DNA from: Cocleimonas sp.
GTDB taxonomy: Bacteria; Pseudomonadota; Gammaproteobacteria; Thiotrichales; Thiotrichaceae
Assembly: GCA_023145485.1 (NCBI GenBank)
Contig: JAGLDT010000127.1
Coordinates: 1-28,833 of the forward strand
Direction of reading: 5' to 3'
DNA: 28,833 nt
Of this stretch, positions 6,833 to 13,608 are shown one piece after another (positions within the stretch are counted from its first letter, which is position 1; every line of letters begins with the position of its first letter). The notes below the pieces were generated by a model that saw only the letters and a list, made by a program, of their open reading frames with translations, had not been told where the DNA came from and ran no database searches. Both the position numbers and the translations under genes were made by a program.

Positions 6833-7800
6833 TAACGATGATATTTTGTAGTTTGTATAAAAGCTTTAGCAAAGCGTTGTCCTAAAGCCAATTGACCTGC
6901 TGTATTATAATGCAAATTATCACTCTGCTTTTCCAGCCCTTCCGTCGAAATAAGGCGACTATTTCTAATCCCTGCAGTAGAGCGTTTCTGCGCCTGCCGT
7001 ACCATATTACGATAAGGAAAAGCCTTGATTGCTGGCGGGTTCACTTGAGCAATAAAAAAAGCGAGTGATGGCGTATGCAATTCCTTGCGTAATGCAGTAA
7101 TAAATTGTGCCAAATTACGTGAATAGCTACGTGCTGAACTTGGATAACGGGCATCTGCCTCACCTTGCATCCATAATATGCCCGCAAATCTAACACCTTT
7201 TATGTTCGTATGTCTTTTGATTGTTTTTATTAGTTTTTCAAACAACGGTCCAGCACTTGCATTGCGTGTAATGCGTGCCTTGCTTAAACGCCAATCTGGG
7301 TCCCAAGCAAAAAGGGATGTGCCACCCGCTGAAAATTTTATTAGTTTAATTTTCTTATGAGGAAAACGGCGAGATATTGCATGAGCAAAACCAACTTCAG
7401 GTCCAAACTGTGCAAAACGGCTCATTTTAGTCGAGTAACCGTTAACATAAAAGGTCACATTGGCAGGAGTGCGTCGATAAGCTACAGGTAGCTTTGATGT
7501 TCTTCCATAACCTGACATATTAGACTGTCCTGCTAAGATGAAAACTAGTTCATTATTGTGACTTAAATTAGTTTTAATAAATTGAGTATTCACATGTTGG
7601 ATAATCTTTCCGAGTTTATTCTGGCTATGCTGTGCGTGACGACTGAACTGGTTATTTAAATGTGTAACGATACCTTCGACAAAAATATCTTTTGCTTGCG
7701 CTGAGGTTATCTGGAGAAAAAAAATAACAATAAAAAAAAGTGCTTTTATTTTTGTATTGATTATGACCGCTAAAACTAGTTTGATTATTTGCACGCTCAC
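6832..7800 (-). CDS. Exported SASA-type carbohydrate O-acetylesterase
   Basis: The 322-residue protein belongs to the SASA/CE6-like SGNH esterases, which remove O-acetyl groups from sugars. An N-terminal hydrophobic segment (about 18-34, cleavage near SAQA at 36) directs export. Catalytic blocks are visible: FILAGQSNMSG (88-97, nucleophile Ser93), LWMQGEADA (209-217, the family WxxGExD block) and DNLHYN (294-299, catalytic Asp294 and His297). The substrate cannot be read from sequence; polysaccharide or peptidoglycan acetyl groups are candidates. The predicted signal sequence starts later than usual, so the first ~15 residues may be extra. It is 76 bp upstream of the ankyrin pair on the same strand. 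Its stop codon abuts an isolated end of the dispersed repeat. Confidence 0.85.
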   Translation of the reverse strand: MSVQIIKLVLAVIINTKIKALFFIVIFFLQITSAQAKDIFVEGIVTHLNNQFSRHAQHSQNKLGKIIQHVNTQFIKTNLSHNNELVFILAGQSNMSGYGRTSKLPVAYRRTPANVTFYVNGYSTKMSRFAQFGPEVGFAHAISRRFPHKKIKLIKFSAGGTSLFAWDPDWRLSKARITRNASAGPLFEKLIKTIKRHTNIKGVRFAGILWMQGEADARYPSSARSYSRNLAQFITALRKELHTPSLAFFIAQVNPPAIKAFPYRNMVRQAQKRSTAGIRNSRLISTEGLEKQSDNLHYNTAGQLALGQRFAKAFIQTTKYHR

Positions 7801-8105
7801 TCGCTTAAGACGTAATAGAAACAGAACAGAACTAGCGTTAATTGTAATGTATATTAATATTATAATAAGGTGATTTTTTAATCGTTTTAGCGTTAATTTA
7901 CCGCATTTGTCTACTTTTCACAGAAACCATATTTTATTTTTATAAGCAAAATAAACCCACCTTTTTCAGCAGATGAACTAACCCGCTATTATTCACTCTT
8001 AAACAGCATGCTTTCATCCTATAAATCTAACTATAAGGATGTTCTAAACAATCGATGCGATGTTTTATCGTCTTAACTGATTCGTCTTAAAAAAAGAAAA
8101 TACAT
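7801..8105. other. AT-rich intergenic region with a spaced direct repeat
   Basis: Divergent spacer between the esterase gene and the adaptor remnant. AGCGTTAATT occurs twice in the same orientation, at 7834-7843 and 7889-7898, 55 bp apart (about five helical turns), flanking an AT-rich stretch. This could be a pair of regulator sites for the esterase promoter. No protein-coding signal seen. Confidence 0.3.
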
Positions 8106-8486
8106 ATGATTAAATCTCACCATGTTTTTAATAATGATAGCCATTGGTGTGGTTGCTTTTATTAATATGAAGGGAAAAACAAAAGAGGTTGTGCATAAAG
8201 ATAATGTCATGGTGGCGAAAGCTGTTGATGTGATGATTATTCACAAAGCGCCTTTTTCAGCCAGTGTCGTGGCTTATGGAAATATAGAGCCAACGGTGGT
8301 GTTTCAAGGTAAAGCTGAGGTTGGGGGCAGGGTGGCAGTATTGCTGCGGGAACAATCGTCGTCAAAATAAACCCTATCGATTACAAACTTTCTCTGGATA
8401 AAACAGGTTCTGAAACGAAGAATAATAGCGATGACTCGATGCTCCAGTTTTTAGTTCTTGACTTATTTACTCAAATATTTTTTTAA
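8106..8486 (+). pseudogene. Decayed RND-efflux periplasmic adaptor (membrane fusion protein) fragment
   Basis: The readable ORF (8122-8370, 82 residues) starts with a membrane helix (IMIAIGVVAFINM). It carries the classic adaptor sequence KAPFSASVVAYGNIEP...QGKAEVGGRV, then runs out of frame. Another frame resumes with family-like sequence, SIAAGTIVVKINPIDYKLSL, as far as TAA at 8484-8486. About 10-15 codons between GGRV and GTIVV and everything after the first hairpin are missing. A further shift near the start is likely, since ATG at 8106 gives MIKSHHV in a frame that then stops. No inner-membrane pump gene follows. I read this as the dead 5' stub of a HlyD-family adaptor gene left by deletion. 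Confidence 0.75.
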
Positions 8487-8563
8487 ATTCCGTATAATTA
8501 ATTTTTATAAAAACAATAGCTTATGTTTTTTCGCTTTTATCCTTTTTAGAAAAAAATGCGCAG

Positions 8564-8601
8564 CAATAAAAAAATGGAACCTAGGTTCCGTTTTTTTATT
8601 G
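8564..8601. terminator. Bidirectional terminator
   Basis: A 17-bp arm at 8564-8580 (CAATAAAAAAATGGAAC) pairs with 8585-8601 (GTTCCGTTTTTTTATTG) with one G-T wobble, centred on CTAG. A-run before and T-run after make it work both ways. It would end the minus-strand transporter transcript and any transcript of the dead adaptor gene. Confidence 0.85.
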
Positions 8602-8627
8602 AGAGTTGGTGCTTAACGATTTACAAA

Positions 8628-9095
8628 CTAACGTGCATTTCGATTAAAAAAGCCAAACACGATGGTTCCTAAAATAATACCAGCAACAACAAAGAGTCCT
8701 GTTAGTTTACCTTCGCCAATCATTACCATTGCTGTACCTGGGCAGGATGCTGTTAACGCCCATCCTGTTCCAAAAAATAAGGCACCAATAAAAACACGTC
8801 GTGAGAAGTTGACGGCACCAAAGGTAATTTCTTTTTGTGAAATAATACTTTTTGCCTTCATACGCTTTACTAGGAACATGCCTAGCGCACCTGTTGCAAC
8901 GGCTAAACTTAATACAATAGGAAGTTGAAAGTTTTCAAATAAGAACATACCAGCCATTATGTCAAAGGTTGTTCCTCCGATACTAACGAGAAGAACACCA
9001 AACACGGTACCTAATATGATGGAAATAAGTTTTAAAAGTGGCAAGTATTTTTGCTGTTCAACTTCTATTTTTAATTCTGTATTACTGAGTTTCAT
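8628..9095 (-). CDS. YeeE/YedE-family transporter, C-terminal half
   Basis: The 155-residue membrane protein has about four hydrophobic helices and the conserved cysteine motif GWALTASCPGTAM (Cys118) of the YeeE/YedE (DUF395, SulP-unrelated) family. Larger members such as TsuA import thiosulfate by passing it along conserved cysteines. Here the transporter is split: this gene supplies the C-terminal half and follows its partner by 18 bp. A good ribosome site (GGGGAT) precedes the ATG. The substrate is probably a sulfur compound (inference). The terminator at 8564 closes the operon. Confidence 0.88.
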   Translation of the reverse strand: MKLSNTELKIEVEQQKYLPLLKLISIILGTVFGVLLVSIGGTTFDIMAGMFLFENFQLPIVLSLAVATGALGMFLVKRMKAKSIISQKEITFGAVNFSRRVFIGALFFGTGWALTASCPGTAMVMIGEGKLTGLFVVAGIILGTIVFGFFNRNAR

Positions 9096-9113
9096 AATAT
9101 ATCCCCAATTATA

Positions 9114-9599
9114 TTAAAATACGTAAAATAATATCTGTGCAACACCAATAGCGGTTGCGAAAAATAAGGCGGCGACGACTAAACTAACGGGATTTAGTAA
9201 GGCTCCCCCTGCTAATGCGTGACCTGATGTACAGCCCCCTGCTAAACGTGCGCCAATACCTAATAATGCTCCCCCAGCAACTAACATTAGCCCTTTTAGT
9301 ACATCACTACTTGGTAAAACATTGTCATACACACCCATATCAAAACTAAAGGCAAAGCTGCTCTCTTGAATAAAGAGGACATGAATTAAGCCACCAAGGG
9401 GTAAGCCAAGTGAGAAGAAGAACTTTAGTGGGTCTAAGTCGTATCCAAAAAATAGTGATTTTGATTGGGTTGTTCGTTTTACTGCACAGACAAACCCAGT
9501 TGAGCCACCAACCCCTCGACCAATAAGAACAAAATGCATAACAACAAATATGCCCATCAATACACCGCCTAACCATGCGGCAAGAATATAATTTTCCAT
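9114..9599 (-). CDS. YeeE/YedE-family transporter, N-terminal half
   Basis: The 161-residue membrane protein has about four to five helices and the family signature LAGGCTSGHALAGGALLNP (119-137, Cys123); a second cysteine lies in GSTGFVCAV (Cys38). It pairs with the downstream gene at 8628 to rebuild the two-fold architecture of full-length YeeE transporters. A GGGGAA ribosome site sits 5 nt before the ATG. Two-gene versions of this family occur in many sulfur-metabolising proteobacteria, so the split is not a frameshift: each half has its own start, stop and ribosome site. Confidence 0.88.
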   Translation of the reverse strand: MENYILAAWLGGVLMGIFVVMHFVLIGRGVGGSTGFVCAVKRTTQSKSLFFGYDLDPLKFFFSLGLPLGGLIHVLFIQESSFAFSFDMGVYDNVLPSSDVLKGLMLVAGGALLGIGARLAGGCTSGHALAGGALLNPVSLVVAALFFATAIGVAQILFYVF

Positions 9600-10029
9600 A
9601 ACGGTTCCCCATATTTTAAGACTTTTTTATTTCGTATTTTAGGTAGAGTCTTAGATATCCATAATATCCATAGCCCTTGAGTTACTAACCTAAAATTCAG
9701 TATAAATCATAATAAATACGTCCTAGCTATACCCTGAAAGTAATAAGTAAAATTTATCAATAGGTTTTTTTAGCATAAATATTTTTCGCTAAGCCCATAA
9801 CCTTTTCAAAACCAACACTAAGCTAATAAACTATAATTCAACCACTTAAATAGCATGGACTTTAAAAATTTTACCAATCATAAGCCCACAACACCCAAGT
9901 GACAAATAAAGTATATTATTAAATGCTTATTTAGTCAACCAATGATATAAAAAAAATTAATAACCTTTAAGATCTATATTTATTATAACCTTATGATCAA
10001 TTATTAATCAAATAGTTCCCCGTATAAAT
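9600..10029. other. AT-rich leader of the transporter operon
   Basis: No coding signal. The only ordered feature is a tandem 9-bp repeat on the minus strand, TATGGATAT twice at 9672-9655, about 55 bp before the transporter start, where a promoter or operator would be expected. The remaining ~350 bp is AT-rich and featureless to me. Confidence 0.35.
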
Positions 10030-10064
10030 AAAAATGCCACAACAAATTGCTGTGGCATTTTTAT
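10030..10064. terminator. Bidirectional terminator after the OmpA-like gene
   Basis: AAAAATGCCACA (10030-10041) pairs perfectly with TGTGGCATTTTT (10051-10062) over a 9-base loop, with A and T runs on both sides. Confidence 0.85.
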
Positions 10065-10107
10065 AAAACGGATGCTAAGTAATATTATAGAGAGGCGTTT
10101 ATTAAAC

Positions 10108-10138
10108 TTCCCTATTGGTGTTGTCTAACAATAGGGAA
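10108..10138 (-). terminator. Stem-loop just past the OmpA-like gene
   Basis: TTCCCTATTG (10108-10117) pairs with CAATAGGGAA (10129-10138), a 10-bp perfect stem with an 11-base loop, 8 bp after the stop of the minus-strand gene. Only a short, broken T-tract follows on that strand. It may be a 3' stabiliser or a weak terminator backed up by the one at 10030. Confidence 0.6.
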
Positions 10139-10145
10139 AAAGCGT

Positions 10146-12581
10146 TTAATCAACGTAACACTCTATTGTAATAATTCTATTGCTACCATCAGACAAGGTA
10201 TAGGTAATGGTTGCTATTCCTATATAACCTTCGGGGTCAAAGAATAGGGTGTGTTTTGATGAGTCACCGTCATAAATCTTGATAGAACCTTCGGATGAAC
10301 TGACATTGACAAGGGTTCTATCATCATTTGTTGCAAGTACCGCAAAAGAGTCGCCTCCTGCGCTAATGCTGACAGGAATACCAACGGTGCAACAGTTATC
10401 ATCGTCACTGCCATCATCACCATCACCATCATCCGTGGTTCCATTTTCAGTTACAGTAATAGTAACGGTTGCGACGGCAGTATTGCCATTTTTATCCACT
10501 ACGGTATAGGTATACTGATCGGTACCAAAAAAATCAGCGCTTGGGGTATATACTAATTCACCCGCATTCGTTCCTGCAGTGACTAGACCATTAGTGCCTT
10601 GGGTATGACTTTGAAGCGTTACAGCCTCTCCTGTAGAACCATTAAGTACATTAAGTACCGAATTAGTCCCTTGTTGAATCGTATCGGTGAAATTTTCCGC
10701 AGTAACCGTGATTCCTGTTCCTTGTTTAGTTACTGTCACTGTTACGGTTGCAGTCGCTTTATCACCACTGGCATCAATAATGCTGTAATCAAAATAGTCT
10801 GTTCCTGTAAAGTCAGCCTTGGAGGTATAAACAAACTGACCATTAACGAGTACAACAATGCCATTTGCACCCTGAGTAAACCCATCAGCGACTATTTGGA
10901 TGCCTTTACCTTCATTATCCGTATCATTTGCAATCACATCGATAGTAATACTCTGCCCTGTTATAACCGTTGCAATATCATTGTTGGCAATCGGAGTTAA
11001 TGGTGTAACGCTAGTGTCACTACCCGCAGTCGTTAGGTAAGTATCAATACCACGGTTATGTTTAATCGTATTATGTAATGCGCGTTTAATCCATACAGGT
11101 GCTGTTGGGATAACCTCTGTCCTCCATACAACGCGTGGTGTACCAGGTGCGCCTTTATCTATCATAACGCGTTTATAACCTGTTTTAACTTTATTGGTTA
11201 TGCTACGCGTGCCTGTTTGAACCCGTTTGGTGATATTACGATAGCCTGTTTTATAGCTTGAATGCACTGTAACGTATTCGATATCCACACGACGATTTTT
11301 AAAGTCCTGCTCTGGTGTGGTTGGATATTTAGGATTTGATTTACCCACGCCACGTGCAATTAGGTGTTGAGGATTAAAACCTTCTTTAATTAAGAAAGCA
11401 CGTACTGATGCAGCACGTCGCTCTGATAAGCGTTGATCATATAGTGTATCACCCATTTGGCAGGTATTGCCCGTAATACGAATCACCCCTTTATAGCCAT
11501 TTTTACGAATTTGAACAGCAATTCGTTTTAAGCGAGCCTGAGCAGATGGAATAAGATTTGCACGGTTTAGCTTAAAGAAAGTCTGTCCCTCAAGCTCCAT
11601 GGTACTTTTAACTAATTGCTTATACGGTACTTTTAGGGTTTTATTACCATAAACGGGTACGTTAGTCGTTTTGTTGGCATAAACGGCGCGCTTTTGATAA
11701 CGAGTAGCCCGTGCTTTTCCTGGTACTTCCACGCGCACACGGCGATAACGTCGATCAGGCTGGAAAACATTATCCCCACCAAAATCATAACGATAACTTA
11801 AATTACCACTAACCTTGCGCTTATCAGACCCATCCTTATAGCCTCCCTTTTTCTCATCGGATCGAATATCCACACCGACACTATGCGGTGTCCCTTGGAA
11901 GAATTTTTCAACACCCGCAGACAGTGACAATAAGGTCGCCTCATCCTCATTCACTCCTTCCTCATCACCCCATTGGTAGTCAAGGCCACCACGAACACGT
12001 AGGTTGGATTCATCAATAAATGTCCCTACACTAGCCCCTACACCGTAGTCATAAGCTTTCTCTGATACTGTGGAAGAAGAAACCGTTACTTTTTTCTTTC
12101 GACTCAGTCCTTTGCTAACATGTCCTTCCCAAAACGTAGATTCCGTTTCCTGCCCAAAGCCAACGGTTGCCTTTGCATGTTTTGCTTTATTACGATCATA
12201 AGCGCCGTAAACCTTGTTAATATGACCTGCTTGACCGCGCTCATTGCGCACAACCCAGTTATGGTCTAAGCGTACACCACCAGATTTAAGCCCAGAGTCA
12301 TCACCATCGAACTCAACCCCCGCCCACAAACCAGCACTGGTTGAACTATTATTATCTTCTGATAACACGGCGTTCACATCAAAGGTCGTATCACCCTCAT
12401 CATTAATACTAACGCCAACATTGGAGCCACTTCCAACGTAATTATAATTAATATTTTTAACCTGTTGAGCTGACATGCCTTGCTGAGGTGATGCCTTTGC
12501 CTGAGTTGCTAAAATGGCAACAGAACTCAATACGACGGGCAGATAAGCCCATTGGTAGATTTTTATATGTTTAGCTATCAT
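10146..12581 (-). CDS. Large exported protein with internal OmpA-like domain and cadherin/VCBS-like repeats
   Basis: The 811-residue protein starts with a signal peptide (1-30, cleavage after AKA). Residues about 40-275 alternate short polar/hydrophobic strands, like a beta-barrel or autotransporter-type fold. An OmpA C-terminal-like peptidoglycan-binding domain follows (about 333-440; LSERRAASVRAFLIKEGF, FKNRRVDIEYV). It is flanked by tyrosine/lysine repeats (VPVYGNKTLKVPYK; YKTGYRNITKRVQTGTRSITNKVKTGYK). Two cadherin/VCBS-like Ig domains come next (about 528-618 and 625-712; DVIANDTDNEG, FTGTDYFDYSIIDASGD, FFGTDQYTYTVVDKNGN), then an Asp/Gly linker (715-729) and a third, degenerate domain. 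It probably anchors the outer membrane to the wall and displays adhesin-like domains. The Asp normally binding diaminopimelate is Cys374 (GNTCQMG). A GAAGG ribosome site supports the start. Confidence 0.85.
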   Translation of the reverse strand: MIAKHIKIYQWAYLPVVLSSVAILATQAKASPQQGMSAQQVKNINYNYVGSGSNVGVSINDEGDTTFDVNAVLSEDNNSSTSAGLWAGVEFDGDDSGLKSGGVRLDHNWVVRNERGQAGHINKVYGAYDRNKAKHAKATVGFGQETESTFWEGHVSKGLSRKKKVTVSSSTVSEKAYDYGVGASVGTFIDESNLRVRGGLDYQWGDEEGVNEDEATLLSLSAGVEKFFQGTPHSVGVDIRSDEKKGGYKDGSDKRKVSGNLSYRYDFGGDNVFQPDRRYRRVRVEVPGKARATRYQKRAVYANKTTNVPVYGNKTLKVPYKQLVKSTMELEGQTFFKLNRANLIPSAQARLKRIAVQIRKNGYKGVIRITGNTCQMGDTLYDQRLSERRAASVRAFLIKEGFNPQHLIARGVGKSNPKYPTTPEQDFKNRRVDIEYVTVHSSYKTGYRNITKRVQTGTRSITNKVKTGYKRVMIDKGAPGTPRVVWRTEVIPTAPVWIKRALHNTIKHNRGIDTYLTTAGSDTSVTPLTPIANNDIATVITGQSITIDVIANDTDNEGKGIQIVADGFTQGANGIVVLVNGQFVYTSKADFTGTDYFDYSIIDASGDKATATVTVTVTKQGTGITVTAENFTDTIQQGTNSVLNVLNGSTGEAVTLQSHTQGTNGLVTAGTNAGELVYTPSADFFGTDQYTYTVVDKNGNTAVATVTITVTENGTTDDGDGDDGSDDDNCCTVGIPVSISAGGDSFAVLATNDDRTLVNVSSSEGSIKIYDGDSSKHTLFFDPEGYIGIATITYTLSDGSNRIITIECYVD

Positions 12582-12617
12582 ACTTGCCTTCTTTATTGTT
12601 CGTTATTTAACTCAATT

Positions 12618-12638
12618 AGCATTGCATTCAGCAACGCT
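12618..12638 (-). promoter_or_regulatory. 5'-UTR hairpin of the OmpA-like gene
   Basis: On the minus strand AGCGTTGC pairs with GCAATGCT over a 5-base loop, eight pairs including one G-U, between the predicted -10 box and the start codon. 5' stem-loops stabilise ompA mRNA in E. coli; a similar role here is inference. Confidence 0.4.
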
Positions 12639-12671
12639 TAAGCATGACTTAAAGTATGACGAGATTTACTG

Positions 12672-12677
12672 ATTATA
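12672..12677 (-). promoter_or_regulatory. Candidate -10 box for the OmpA-like gene
   Basis: A perfect TATAAT on the minus strand about 90 bp before the ATG. The best -35 at 17-bp spacing is poor (TTTCTG), so the promoter may need an activator or may be chance. Confidence 0.4.
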
Positions 12678-13035
12678 GAATTCCCACTTATCAGCAGAAA
12701 GACACGACTAATTCCGTTCCTCACTTTATTACTACCGCGATAAAATGAGATGTAAAAATAAGCAAAAAATGATCGACTCATAAACACAAAAAGTTAGTCT
12801 TACAAAGTTTTTTATTGATCTATGAAAAACCTAATAAAGCTATTGGCCTATTTACCTCTCTTAAATAGCTTAAATATTATCCTGATATGGTTTTTTAAAG
12901 AAAGCACTGACACTCTTGCTGAGTGTTATAAAAAGGGCGGTTTTTTTTGTATGAATTCTAATTTTAATAGAGGTATTTGCAATACTAACGCGCTATACTT
13001 AAAGTGTTTTCTAACCTAAGGACGGGTCTCCTACC

Positions 13036-13437
13036 ATGAACGCATTAAATTATATCCCTCTATTTGCACTTTTTCTGATTACTTATTGGGCAATGCATCT
13101 TTTTGGAATATCACATGAAAGGCTCTATTACGTTGCAGCTCATGTACAATTGCCATCAGGTACAGTATGGAAGCCAACATGGGGTGATCTGATGATACTA
13201 CTTGGTATTGTTGCGCTTTATATTGAGTTGTTTAAGGCAACCCGTACATCAACTATGGCAATTGTTGATCACACCTTGTCTACCTTTGTACTCATTGGCT
13301 TTTTTACTTCTTGGTTAGTATTTGACTGGGCTGGAAATTCTATCTTCTTAACACTGACCTTCATGGCCTTTTTAGATGTTATTGCAGGTTTTACTATCAC
13401 TATCTCTACCGCTCGACGAGACCTTGCAATGAAGTAG
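13036..13437 (+). CDS. Small four-helix membrane protein, function unknown
   Basis: The 133-residue protein has four predicted membrane helices (about 6-24, 47-66, 82-101 and 104-123) with a short loop after helix 1 (HERLYYVAAHVQLPSGTVWKPTWGD) and a basic end (TARRDLAMK). I cannot name a family with confidence; proteins of this size and topology are common conserved hypotheticals in gammaproteobacteria. It stands alone, with its own possible promoter on one side and a strong stem-loop at 13488 on the other. A single-gene unit of a quite hydrophobic, well-formed sequence is likely real. Confidence 0.75.
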   Translation: MNALNYIPLFALFLITYWAMHLFGISHERLYYVAAHVQLPSGTVWKPTWGDLMILLGIVALYIELFKATRTSTMAIVDHTLSTFVLIGFFTSWLVFDWAGNSIFLTLTFMAFLDVIAGFTITISTARRDLAMK

Positions 13438-13487
13438 CGATGCTCTATTGCTCGTACCTTGTTCGATATAGGCTAAAACTCATTAGA

Positions 13488-13525
13488 TTAGAGGATGCAA
13501 CAGGAAGTAGTGTTGCATCCTCTAA
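13488..13525 (+). terminator. 15-bp perfect stem-loop after the membrane-protein gene
   Basis: TTAGAGGATGCAACA (13488-13502) pairs perfectly with TGTTGCATCCTCTAA (13511-13525) over an 8-base loop. No T-tract follows on either strand, so it is an unusual terminator, an RNA-processing site or a protein-binding palindrome. It lies 50 bp past the stop at 13437, between convergent genes. Confidence 0.6.
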
Positions 13526-13608
13526 ATCGTAAGAGCAAGAAAGCTCCAAGTAATAAACCCACTGCCTCAGATTTAAAAGGATTGACCGTTTATTTCCTTG
13601 GATTAGCC

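Larger units (their letters stand above)
12582..13035. other. Divergent regulatory region
   Basis: Spacer between the OmpA-like gene (leftward) and the small membrane-protein gene (rightward). It holds the leftward -10 box and leader hairpin listed separately and a rightward TATACT (12994-12999) about 37 bp before the ATG at 13036, with no good -35. The 65-residue plus-strand ORF at 12822-13019 has no ribosome site or recognisable sequence and is not called. Confidence 0.4.

Noticed and set aside
8628..9599. Two YeeE halves as one gene broken by a frameshift
   Set aside because: Each has its own ribosome site, start and stop and an 18-bp spacer, consistent with natural two-gene members of the family.
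9346..9612. 88-residue minus-strand ORF overlapping the first YeeE-type gene
   Set aside because: Out-of-frame shadow of the transporter gene; no hydrophobic or family pattern.
10599..11000. 133-residue plus-strand ORF antisense to the VCBS-like repeats
   Set aside because: Repeat-rich complement of a real gene; cysteine/isoleucine-rich composition typical of a shadow.
12822..13019. 65-residue plus-strand ORF between the OmpA-like and membrane-protein genes
   Set aside because: No ribosome site, no recognisable sequence, and it spans the likely promoter region of the gene at 13036.
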